Below, piece by piece: positions 44,301-50,837 of a stretch of DNA of 64,000 nt. Position numbers and translations under genes: made by a program. Position 1 is the first letter of the stretch. The number at the start of each line of letters is the position of its first letter. The DNA lies in assembly GCA_913775095.1 (NCBI GenBank), contig CAJYIW010000024.1, positions 62,001 through 126,000 of the forward strand, given 5' to 3'. Under the pieces are notes generated by a model. It was not told where the DNA came from. It was given only the letters and a program-made list of their open reading frames with translations, and did not search any database. The stretch is from an uncultured Siphonobacter sp. (lineage in GTDB: Bacteria; Bacteroidota; Bacteroidia; Cytophagales; Spirosomataceae).

Positions 44301-44750
44301 TGGCTGATTTTCCTTCACGGAAACCGTCGCATATACTACTTTCTGCATGGATAATTCCGGCGTAATCCAGGGTCCACCCGCCAGAGCGAACCCATCGCTG
44401 ACGTGCATGCCCATATCCAGCCCGAGGCGTCTGGCTTCCTGCATGGAATGTCGCACCATCTCCCACCAGCGGGGCGTCAGCTGAACGGCCGTCGGGGTAT
44501 ACACCGGCGGATTTTTCGGTCCCTGAATGGGCATGAGGTACGCCCCACCGATTCCCGCCTGTTTCATTGCTTCCAGATCGGCAGTAATGCCTTCTTTAGA
44601 GACGCCTGCCTGCATCCAGTACCAGAATACCCAGGGCTTCGCGGAGGCGGGCGGATCGGGTACCAGTTTTTTCAGTCCGCCGCCCGTTTGAGCGAAACTG
44701 GTGGTTATTGCTGAGAATAAGAGAACTACGGAAAAGCGTTTAAATCTCAT
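41373..44750 (-). CDS. GH106 alpha-L-rhamnosidase
   Basis: 1125 residues, signal peptide to about Ala20. The start is characteristic of GH106: PWVFWYWMQAGVSKEGITAD then LEAMKQAGIGGAYLMPIQGP, with a TIM barrel interrupted by beta-domains (a discoidin-like sandwich around 185-315), and a GH2-like C-terminal sandwich (about 1000-1120, ending GLLGPVRIVTK). GH106 enzymes remove alpha-L-rhamnose from rhamnogalacturonan by inversion using two Glu residues and calcium; candidate carboxylates sit around DSWECGSQNW and RFSAESIAPT. Downstream of the GH2 and propeller genes on the same strand. Length is normal for the family. Confidence 0.88.
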   Translation of the reverse strand: MRFKRFSVVLLFSAITTSFAQTGGGLKKLVPDPPASAKPWVFWYWMQAGVSKEGITADLEAMKQAGIGGAYLMPIQGPKNPPVYTPTAVQLTPRWWEMVRHSMQEARRLGLDMGMHVSDGFALAGGPWITPELSMQKVVYATVSVKENQPFSGTLPQPETIEKYYRDIAVFAIPTQVSEPQMPVITSSQQGNNPQFLLDPANKQSFRSDTLCWIQYAYERPFTLRSLLVKTPGNNVQAHRLNIEASDDGKTFRRVTQLQPPRHGWQDTDADVTHAIPATTARYFRFTYDKKGSEPGSEDLDAAKWKPTLKLTGLFLSSEPKIHQFEGKSALVWRVSPRSTDQQISTDLCVPMNKIINLTKSVEPDGRLNWQAPAGNWTIIRMGHTSTGHTNATAGGGKGLECDKFNPEAITLQFNSWFAEAQKQIGSQLSKEVLKVLHVDSWECGSQNWSVTFPEEFKKRRGYDLIPYLPVLAGIPLESVEASEQVIYDVRRTVAELVVDKFYTTLSALAKQHGVRFSAESIAPTMTSDGLAHYRKVDIPMGEFWLNSPTHDKPNDMLDATSAAHIYGKNIVQAEGFTTVRMDWSEHPGMLKTLQDRNYALGINKLVYHVFSHNPWLDRKPGMTLDGVGLYFQRDQTWWKPGRAWVDYAERCQTLLQLGKPVADIAVFTGDDLPRRSVLPDRLVPFLPGIFGKERVTAETQRLANAGEPLRIKPMGVSHSANMADPENWVDPLRGYAYDSFSADALQTLAKAKGSGVSFAPGAEYQLIVVPGKHPLNVNQPYVTPETAQKLTDLVKAGATLLMEDQALFPAGKGVKEVNNDLWEGRFAMEKGIVVKKFGKGQVLQLPYELESFQSLGIERDIDFSESDGSYARDLAWTHRRTSTMDLYFISNQQEKAREISVSFRVKGKIPELYNAVTDELMDASQWNIEQNRTALTLRLEPNASVFVIFRKPAAKLTSTGQNWKGSQPRQVLDQPWQVQFDPAFGGPAQPQAFATLSDWSKHADSAVRYYSGTATYQQTFQWSAEKGRFWLDLGKVANVAEVKLNGNSCGVAWTYPYQVELTPYLKAGENQLSIEVSNTWANRLIGDQRLPEKQRLTNTTAPFRLEGKPLLKAGLLGPVRIVTK

Positions 44751-44759
44751 ATACAGGCC

Positions 44760-44993
44760 GCTGCCAGCTTTTTCGCTGGCAGCCTCGGTTTAGTAAATGC
44801 TAAGCTCATGCCGCCAGCATTTCCTCTGGCAACCGTGGCGATTTTTTGTAGGAACAAGGCTTCCCGAAAAGTTGCGTGACTCCCGGTTTTTAAACTTTCG
44901 GCAAGTTTGAACCATGGGTTTTCCCGATTTATACCTCTGCCAATTTGATCTAATACCGCCCTGTTTCATGTTACCAGCAAAAAAGCTGGCAAC
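44760..44993. repeat. GCTGCCAGC/GCTGGCAGC palindromes between GH2 and GH106
   Basis: A hairpin with 8-bp arms at 44760-44783, a weaker copy around 44810-44833 and another at 44970-44993 (one mismatch). A decayed copy of the CCCGAAAGTTT family lies at about 44861-44909. No gene in this 272-base gap. The best copy of the GCTGCCAGC palindrome occurs at 58961-59016. Confidence 0.65.
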
Positions 44994-45022
44994 GGCGTAG
45001 CAGGCTTTTAGTTATTCAAAAT

Positions 45023-47392
45023 TTATTGACTAACCAACTCAATCTCTGCTCCCTGTAACCCCTCCGCCAAAGCTTTCAGGCGGATGCTTCCGGCTTTTTC
45101 TTTCGTTTGAATAATGGCCAGACACAAGCCATTGTAAGCCCGGTGTTGCGGTGCCTGGAAAGACTCCATACTGGCCGGAAAACCATTATCGGCTCCAGCC
45201 AGACTTCCTTCTCCTTCCACTTCAAAGTGAATCAGGTGGCCCGCATCCGGGATGAGATTGCCTTTTTCATCAAGTACCCGAACCGTAACAAACGATAGAT
45301 CCCGACCGTCGGCTTTCAGAGCTTTGCGGTCGGCTACGAGTTCAATTTTAGCAGCTTTGCCAGCCGTATGAATTTCCCGGGTCAATATGGTTTTTCCATT
45401 TTTCCGGGAAACGGCTTTCAGCGTTCCCGGCTCGTAAGTAAGACGCCATTGTACGTGTAACTGATCTTCCGTTTTCTGCTTTGCTCCGAGTGATTTTCCA
45501 TTCAGGAATAACTCCACCTCATCGGCCTGATTATAATACGCCCAAACATCGACGGTCTGATTTTTGGCCCAGTTCCAGTGCGGAAAGAGGTGCACCATAG
45601 GTTTATCCGTCCATTCCGACTGATACAGGTAATAAACGTCTTTCGGGAAGCCTGCCAGATCAATGATGCCGTAATACGAACTTCGGGCGGGCCAGGCGTA
45701 CGGGTGCGGTTCGCCCAGAAAATCAAAACCCGACCACACAAAACAGCCGGCCAGATGCGGATATTTCTTGGTTACCTTCCAAACGTCTTCGTGCGTCGAC
45801 CCCCAGTAGGCAATGACATTATCGTAAGCCGAAGCCGTTAAGCCCATGTTTCCTTCCACAAACTTAGACCGTCCGTTGCGGGGCCAGAGCTGAATGGAAT
45901 CGGAAGGCATCAGGTAATCCCCCCGCGTTTGCAGGCCCGAAACGGTTTCAGAAGCGAGGAATAACTGGTTAGGAAACGTTTTCGGAAAATCGGCGTAGGC
46001 TTCGTGTTTGTAATTGAAGCCCAGTAAATCGAGAGCTTTGGACTGATAGATAAAGTTTTTTTCGGGAATGTTTTCCGTTAACGCCGACGTGACGGGGCGA
46101 GTCGCATCCAGATTTTTCACGATCTGCACGAGTTCTTTGGTAATCGTCGTCCCCGTCGAATCGAACTGCTCGCGGATTTCATTACCGATGCTCCACATGA
46201 TAATGGAAGGGTGATTGCGGTCGCGTTTCACCAGATCTTCCAGATCCCGGCGGTGTTCGGAGTCCCAGAAAATGGAATAGTCTTTGCTGGATTTTTTCTT
46301 CTTCCACATATCAAAAGCCTCGTCCATGACCACAAAACCCATGCGGTCACATAAGTCCAGAAATTCGGGAGCGGGCGGATTATGAGCCGTTCGAATGGCA
46401 TTACATCCCATCGCTTTCAGCAGCTCCAGCTGACGTTCCATGGCCCGCACATTCACCGCCGCACCCAGTGCCCCCAGATCGTGGTGCAGACAAACCCCGA
46501 GGATTTTCATCGGCTGGCCGTTGAGTGAAAAGCCGGTTTTCGAATCAAAGTTAAAAAAACGCACCCCAAACGTTATTTCCGTCTGATCGACTAACTGCTT
46601 CTTTTGAAAAAGCTGCGTGCGAAGGGTATAGAGGTAAGGTTTTTCAACGGACCAGAGCTGAGGCTTACTGAGTTTGAGCGTAATCGGACTTTTGAGATTT
46701 CCTGACTCCTGCGACTGGACTACGTTGCCGCTGACATCCAGAATGGTTTGAACGAGACGATCTCCGCCCGTCGCCTGACTTAGCACCCGAACCTCTGCTT
46801 CCTTCGTAGTTACTTTAGGAGTGGTTACAAAAACGCCCCAGTGGTTGATACGAGCGGCCGAGGTCGTCACCAGTCGCACGTTTCGGTAAATGCCCGACCC
46901 CGTGTACCAGCGGGAATTGGGCTGAGCCGAGTTATCCACCCGGACGGCAATAATGTTGGCTTCATTCCCGAATTTAAGGTATTGAGTCAGTTCATACTGG
47001 AAGGAACTATAACCACTCGGACGAACGCCCAGCGAATGGCCGTTAATCCAGACTTCGCTATTGCGATGCACACCGTCGAATTCAATGAAAACCTTTTTGT
47101 TTTTGGACGTGACCGGAACGGTAAAGCTCTTGCGATACCAGCCCGTTCCGGTGGGTAAGGCTCCGCCCTGAGTGGTAGTAAGATGGTCTTTGCTGAAGTC
47201 TCCGGCAATGCTCCAGTCGTGCGGCAGGGTTACGGACTGACTTTTAGGGTGACGGAAACCAGCTTCTCTGGCCTCCGGTACGTCCGCAAGTATAAAGGTC
47301 CAGTCTTTATTAAAAGACTCCGTTTGTCGGGGTGAGGGCTGGGCGTACGTCTGAAAAGCTACCAGCAACGAAAAAAAGAATACGTATTTCAT
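45023..47392 (-). CDS. GH2 beta-galactosidase-type enzyme
   Basis: 789 residues, signal peptide to about Ala17. Sugar-binding domain with GTGWYRKSFTVPV (82-94), Ig-like domain, then a TIM barrel with IRTAHNPP, acid/base Glu405 in IIMWSIGNE and nucleophile Glu482 in FLASETVSG; a DUF4982 strand domain (about 600-670, DVWAYYNQADEVELFLNGKS) and a C-terminal Ig-like domain (about 685-789). Typical of GH2 beta-galactosidases, though beta-glucuronidase or alpha-L-arabinopyranosidase activity cannot be excluded. It follows the propeller hydrolase by 144 bases and precedes GH106; in the RG-II degradation systems of gut Bacteroides, GH106, GH2 and propeller hydrolases also cluster. Confidence 0.9.
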   Translation of the reverse strand: MKYVFFFSLLVAFQTYAQPSPRQTESFNKDWTFILADVPEAREAGFRHPKSQSVTLPHDWSIAGDFSKDHLTTTQGGALPTGTGWYRKSFTVPVTSKNKKVFIEFDGVHRNSEVWINGHSLGVRPSGYSSFQYELTQYLKFGNEANIIAVRVDNSAQPNSRWYTGSGIYRNVRLVTTSAARINHWGVFVTTPKVTTKEAEVRVLSQATGGDRLVQTILDVSGNVVQSQESGNLKSPITLKLSKPQLWSVEKPYLYTLRTQLFQKKQLVDQTEITFGVRFFNFDSKTGFSLNGQPMKILGVCLHHDLGALGAAVNVRAMERQLELLKAMGCNAIRTAHNPPAPEFLDLCDRMGFVVMDEAFDMWKKKKSSKDYSIFWDSEHRRDLEDLVKRDRNHPSIIMWSIGNEIREQFDSTGTTITKELVQIVKNLDATRPVTSALTENIPEKNFIYQSKALDLLGFNYKHEAYADFPKTFPNQLFLASETVSGLQTRGDYLMPSDSIQLWPRNGRSKFVEGNMGLTASAYDNVIAYWGSTHEDVWKVTKKYPHLAGCFVWSGFDFLGEPHPYAWPARSSYYGIIDLAGFPKDVYYLYQSEWTDKPMVHLFPHWNWAKNQTVDVWAYYNQADEVELFLNGKSLGAKQKTEDQLHVQWRLTYEPGTLKAVSRKNGKTILTREIHTAGKAAKIELVADRKALKADGRDLSFVTVRVLDEKGNLIPDAGHLIHFEVEGEGSLAGADNGFPASMESFQAPQHRAYNGLCLAIIQTKEKAGSIRLKALAEGLQGAEIELVSQ

Positions 47393-47402
47393 ACCAGTAC
47401 CC

Positions 47403-47507
47403 CGGATTTCATCCGGGGCTGTTTAAATGGAAGCCCTCCGGGCTTATTCGGCCAACATCGGCCTAAGACGGGAGGGCGTGAATGTGATGAGCCCCGGATG
47501 AAATCCG
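47403..47507. repeat. Nested inverted repeats between the propeller hydrolase and GH2 genes
   Basis: An 18-bp perfect inverted repeat pairs 47403-47420 (CGGATTTCATCCGGGGCT) with 47490-47507, enclosing GCCCTCC (47433-47439) with GGAGGGC (47471-47477). Arm 1 itself forms the small hairpin CCCCGGATTTCATCCGGGG; a related element, CTCCGGGTTTCACCCGGGGC, lies at 61531-61550. Confidence 0.65.
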
Positions 47508-47536
47508 AAGACGATCCGGGAATCTATCGATTCTTA

Positions 47537-48637
47537 CTAGTTCTTAAACTCCTTTTCGCTCTTGCCTACTTCTTTCGAAGTGGCCACGGCAATGCCCCGC
47601 TGGTCTTTTTTGTTGACCGCACAATAGAAATGATACACGATGCCTTTATGCTTGAGAACAAACGACTTATGAGCATATAATTCGTCGTAAGGCTCGGAGG
47701 GTTCGACCAGATTCGGCCCCGTCCAGTCGGTCCAGTGTACTAAGTCTTTCGAGGCCGCGAAACGATTGAACCCTTTGGCTTTCTGATCTTTCCAGAAGGC
47801 TCCGAAATAAAACATCACCCAGGTATCCCCCATTTTTTGCAGCACGGCATCGCCCGTAATGCCTACCGGATGCTGTAAGACGGGTTCGGCCCCGAAGCGT
47901 TTCCAGTGTTCCATGTCATCCGAAACGGCCATGCCGATGCGTTCAAACCAGCGGGTTTTGAGGTTATTCTTTGCGGAATCGCCGTTGGCGTTGTAATACA
48001 TTACAAAGCGGTGTCCGGTGAGCTTCTGCGGGTCTTCGATGACCGAACTTTTGAATAACTTCCGGTTTTCCCACCAGCGGGTATCCGGGTCTTTGGCCGT
48101 AAAAATGGGTTGGGCCGAACGTTGCCATTCATGCACCTGGGTAGGCTCTTTCGTCGTATGAGCCATTCCGATGGATAAATCTCCGGCTTCGTACCCCCGG
48201 GCTCTGCCACCGAAATACGACATCCAGTATTTGTTCTGATAGGGCTTCAGCTCGTAACTGCCGCCCCATTTCGTATCCTGTAAAGCGTTGTAACCTGCTT
48301 TCTGATTGGCATCCCAAAGCGTGGTATCCGAGGAAAACGACATCAGGCGACCTTTCTTTTCCCAGTGTAACAAATCTTTACTTTCCGCCAGCCAGGTTTC
48401 GTAGCCACGCCCGTCGTACAGGAGATAGGTCATGTACCAGTTTTTACCTTTTCGAAACACCGTCGGACAGTCCATCTTTTGGGATTCCTCGTCAGGAATG
48501 ACCACCAGACCGTATTTATGGGGCGTTTTTACTTCTTCGTAGATCTGTTGCATTTCCGAAGAGGAAACATCGGTTTTCTGGGCAAAAACGGAGGTAACCA
48601 GAAGAGAATATAATAGAATCAGAGGCGTACGAATCAT
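47537..48637 (-). CDS. Five-bladed beta-propeller glycoside hydrolase (GH43/GH32/GH137-like)
   Basis: 366 residues, signal peptide to about Ala19. Repeated blades with W/F-Y motifs: DCPTVFRKGKNWYMTYLLYD, LAESKDLLHWEKKGRL, SYELKPYQNKYWMSYFGG, IGMAVSDDMEHWKRFG, GDAVLQKMGDTWVMFYFGAF, ASKDLVHWTDWTGPNL. Acidic residues in DCPTV, SSVIEDP and GITGDAV are candidate catalytic groups. It could be a GH43-type or a GH137-like arabinofuranosidase; the exact family is not resolvable by eye. It starts the unit propeller - GH2 - GH106, with a TAGTTTTG box 43 bases upstream. Confidence 0.75.
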   Translation of the reverse strand: MIRTPLILLYSLLVTSVFAQKTDVSSSEMQQIYEEVKTPHKYGLVVIPDEESQKMDCPTVFRKGKNWYMTYLLYDGRGYETWLAESKDLLHWEKKGRLMSFSSDTTLWDANQKAGYNALQDTKWGGSYELKPYQNKYWMSYFGGRARGYEAGDLSIGMAHTTKEPTQVHEWQRSAQPIFTAKDPDTRWWENRKLFKSSVIEDPQKLTGHRFVMYYNANGDSAKNNLKTRWFERIGMAVSDDMEHWKRFGAEPVLQHPVGITGDAVLQKMGDTWVMFYFGAFWKDQKAKGFNRFAASKDLVHWTDWTGPNLVEPSEPYDELYAHKSFVLKHKGIVYHFYCAVNKKDQRGIAVATSKEVGKSEKEFKN

Positions 48638-48679
48638 GGAAAAGAGACTTGTTTTGTCCAGCTAGTTCTTTGAACTTTA

Positions 48680-48687
48680 CAAAACTA
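48680..48687 (-). promoter_or_regulatory. -7 box TAGTTTTG for the propeller-GH2-GH106 unit
   Basis: Minus strand TAGTTTTG (match to TAnnTTTG), 43 bases upstream of the ATG. The same octamer at the same distance precedes GH127 (22501-22508). Confidence 0.5.
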
Positions 48688-48798
48688 TTCCCACCAGCGG
48701 ATAGAATCGTCTACCATTTTTTCTAAAGATTGTAGGAAGTTGGCTTATTGATTTTGCACTGGCAGGAAGGAGAGAAACTTTCCGAAGATTATCTCTAT

Positions 48799-48841
48799 GT
48801 CAAACAAAAAAGCCCGCTTAAAGCGGGCTTTTTTGTTTGAC
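48799..48841 (-). terminator. Bidirectional intrinsic terminator, 21-bp perfect arms
   Basis: GTCAAACAAAAAAGCCCGCTT at 48799-48819, one central base, and its exact complement at 48821-48841. GC core flanked by A-run and T-run, so it can act in both directions. It lies 10 bases after the stop of the 48851 gene and insulates the YidD unit from the propeller hydrolase promoter. Confidence 0.92.
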
Positions 48842-48850
48842 AGGCCTTAA

Positions 48851-49381
48851 TTACTGAACGTTAATATTCATATTCGTAGCGACGTGAGCGTTGAATTCGT
48901 AACCAGCAGGCACTTCGGCATTTTTACCCTTCATTGTTAAGAATAGCACGCAAACGGCGATTCCCAGTACAATGGAAAGCGTCTGTTTGTCTTCACCTTC
49001 CTGGTACAGATTACCACCCGTCAGAAATACCTCCTGTTGATCAACCGACGGCACTGATTTAATCTGAATTTCGACAAAGCCTTCCTTTCCCAGGCCTTTT
49101 GCTTTTTGAGCACGCATTACCTGTCCTTTCGCAATGGATCCAGCGGCAATTACTACTTTATCATCCACTTTAACATCATATTTTACCCGCAGATCAACAA
49201 TTTGTCCAGGTATTACCTGGTCCGATCGAATCATAGACATCGTTTCTACGGGAATAGGCGTACCCGCATTCAGTATTACGTCGCCATTCCCACGCATCTG
49301 GAAAGACATACAGGTACAGCAAATCAATAATAGTAAAGCAACATACTTTACGCAGGCTGATTGGTAGATGGACTGAATCAT
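48851..49381 (-). CDS. Membrane-attached beta-rich protein of unknown function, paired with YidD-TPR gene
   Basis: About 176 residues from ATG 49381; the open frame extends upstream into the previous gene, but MIQSIYQSACVKYVALLLLI starts a signal/TM segment. The body VILNAGTPIPVETMSMIRSD then VIPGQIVDLRVKYDVKVDDKVV and AAGSIAKGQVMRAQKAKGLG resembles a SAF/FlgA-like beta-domain seen in many Bacteroidota proteins; a hydrophobic helix (about 136-152, TLSIVLGIAVCVLFLTM) and a short tail follow. No function known. It starts 10 bases after the YidD-TPR gene, so both are likely co-translated. Confidence 0.6.
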   Translation of the reverse strand: MIQSIYQSACVKYVALLLLICCTCMSFQMRGNGDVILNAGTPIPVETMSMIRSDQVIPGQIVDLRVKYDVKVDDKVVIAAGSIAKGQVMRAQKAKGLGKEGFVEIQIKSVPSVDQQEVFLTGGNLYQEGEDKQTLSIVLGIAVCVLFLTMKGKNAEVPAGYEFNAHVATNMNINVQ

Positions 49382-49391
49382 AAGAAAAAGG

Positions 49392-50597
49392 TTATAGGTG
49401 AGAATTAAATTGAAGTTTGCGAACGATATTTTCTTTCCGTTTTTCATTAAAACGTTTCGTGCTCTTGATGGCACCCGTAATATTTCCCAGGTAAAAACTT
49501 AAATTAAATACACCCGTCAGAGCGGCCATTCCATAGTTTTCTTTTTTCAAATTCGAGTAGGTAGCGAACGTTAGCAGGCCATTCATGATGAATGCAGCCA
49601 CTGCGGTTTGTTTATGCCCGGCGTACCAATAACCCGCTCCCGGAATAATAGATATAGCTCCGGCCAGGGCAGGACTGCGAAACCGCATTTTTTCGGCTTC
49701 ACTGAGTAAAACAATTGCTGATTTAGAAGGATTTACGTAATTATCAAATCCGGAAAGAAGACGATACGTTTCAGCAGAGGCCTGCCAGTTGTGTTGTTTA
49801 GCGTAGAGTAGTGCCTGCAATGAGAGTAATTTAGGCTTGGCCGGGCATGACTGGCATTGAATCAAGGCTTTATTAACCAACGCATTAGCCTCCGCATAGT
49901 TGGCTAATTTTTCCTGTACCAAAGCCACCTGATACAGTAGTTCAGGTTCATTTTTAAATAAACCTGGGGCTTTGGTTTCGTATTCAAAAATGGCTTTTTC
50001 GTAGTGCCCTAACGCGTGAAGACATATGATCTTATTGATAAACAGTTCGTTACCAGTGATTTTCCGTGTATTTTCTACGCGTATAATTTCCAGAAGAGCC
50101 TCCTGATAATATTCATTATTGATTAGATTTTTAATCAGTTTTAACGTAGAATCCGGCTTACTTAAGTCTGTATACGCGTAAAAATATCGGTTTCCTGTAT
50201 ACTCCAGATTTCTGGGAATTGTATCGTAGACTGGATAATCAATGTATTTAAATCCGCTCTTATTTAAGGTTAAAGCGTAGTAATCCCGGTCGTGTCCACA
50301 CCGTAACAATCGATCCGAAGTGAGTAGAAAAGCTTCGGTAAATGAGGTTTCCTGAAATACTTTAAGTCCATAGTTCGAACAGCTGGGATACATAGGACAT
50401 TCATGCCCCCGAATACCACTGATCTGTTGCTGATAAAGAGAAATATAGTCTGTCACTGAAGATTCTTTCTTTCGATTTTCATTAAAGAAAGAATAAGATT
50501 GTTTTAACTTTTGTCCATCAGAAAAGTACGTAAATGCTTGCCCATTTACTTGTATACCTAAACATATAAACGCTAAAATAAGTATTAATTTATTCAT
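49392..50597 (-). CDS. YidD-domain protein fused to TPR-like and C-terminal membrane regions
   Basis: 401 residues, signal peptide (to about Gly19). Residues about 45-105 hold the YidD (membrane protein insertion efficiency factor) pattern: LYQQQISGIRGHECPMYPSC then SNYGLKVF and SDRLLRCGHD, with the family's conserved Cys residues. Residues about 150-290 form helical TPR-like repeats (HALGHYEKAIFEYETKAPGL, LLYQVALVQEKLANYAEANA), and about 310-380 two or three hydrophobic helices (AISIIPGAGYWYAGHKQTAV). Ordinary YidD is about 70-110 residues and cytoplasmic-face; this is an exported fusion, so the role may differ. It has a TATATTTG box about 25 bases before its ATG. Confidence 0.75.
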   Translation of the reverse strand: MNKLILILAFICLGIQVNGQAFTYFSDGQKLKQSYSFFNENRKKESSVTDYISLYQQQISGIRGHECPMYPSCSNYGLKVFQETSFTEAFLLTSDRLLRCGHDRDYYALTLNKSGFKYIDYPVYDTIPRNLEYTGNRYFYAYTDLSKPDSTLKLIKNLINNEYYQEALLEIIRVENTRKITGNELFINKIICLHALGHYEKAIFEYETKAPGLFKNEPELLYQVALVQEKLANYAEANALVNKALIQCQSCPAKPKLLSLQALLYAKQHNWQASAETYRLLSGFDNYVNPSKSAIVLLSEAEKMRFRSPALAGAISIIPGAGYWYAGHKQTAVAAFIMNGLLTFATYSNLKKENYGMAALTGVFNLSFYLGNITGAIKSTKRFNEKRKENIVRKLQFNSHL

Positions 50598-50621
50598 ATG
50601 GCTGACTATTCAAGTCGAGGC

Positions 50622-50629
50622 CAAATATA
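50622..50629 (-). promoter_or_regulatory. -7 box TATATTTG for the YidD-TPR unit
   Basis: Minus strand TATATTTG matches TAnnTTTG and lies 25-32 bases before the ATG at 50597. Confidence 0.5.
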
Positions 50630-50771
50630 AAATCATTTCTTAAACCTAATTAATTACCTATCCTTTATAATCTATGTTTTAACTAATCTTAACGATAAGG
50701 CGTAGATTTTTATTTTCTACTATAATTTCTACACTTCTACTTATCATTCCCGATACATAAATAAAAAATTA

Positions 50772-50818
50772 ACCGTGTCTTAACCATACATCTGTACATG
50801 TATAGTAAAAGACACGGT
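50772..50818 (-). terminator. Intrinsic terminator after the GH78 gene
   Basis: AAGACACGGT (50809-50818) and its complement at 50772-50781 form a 10-bp stem; an inner palindrome ATACAT..ATGTAT lies in the loop. On the minus strand the stem is followed by TAATTTTTTAT. It stands 20 bases past the GH78 stop and closes that unit. Confidence 0.8.
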
Positions 50819-50837
50819 CCGCTAATGGTTGAAGTTC

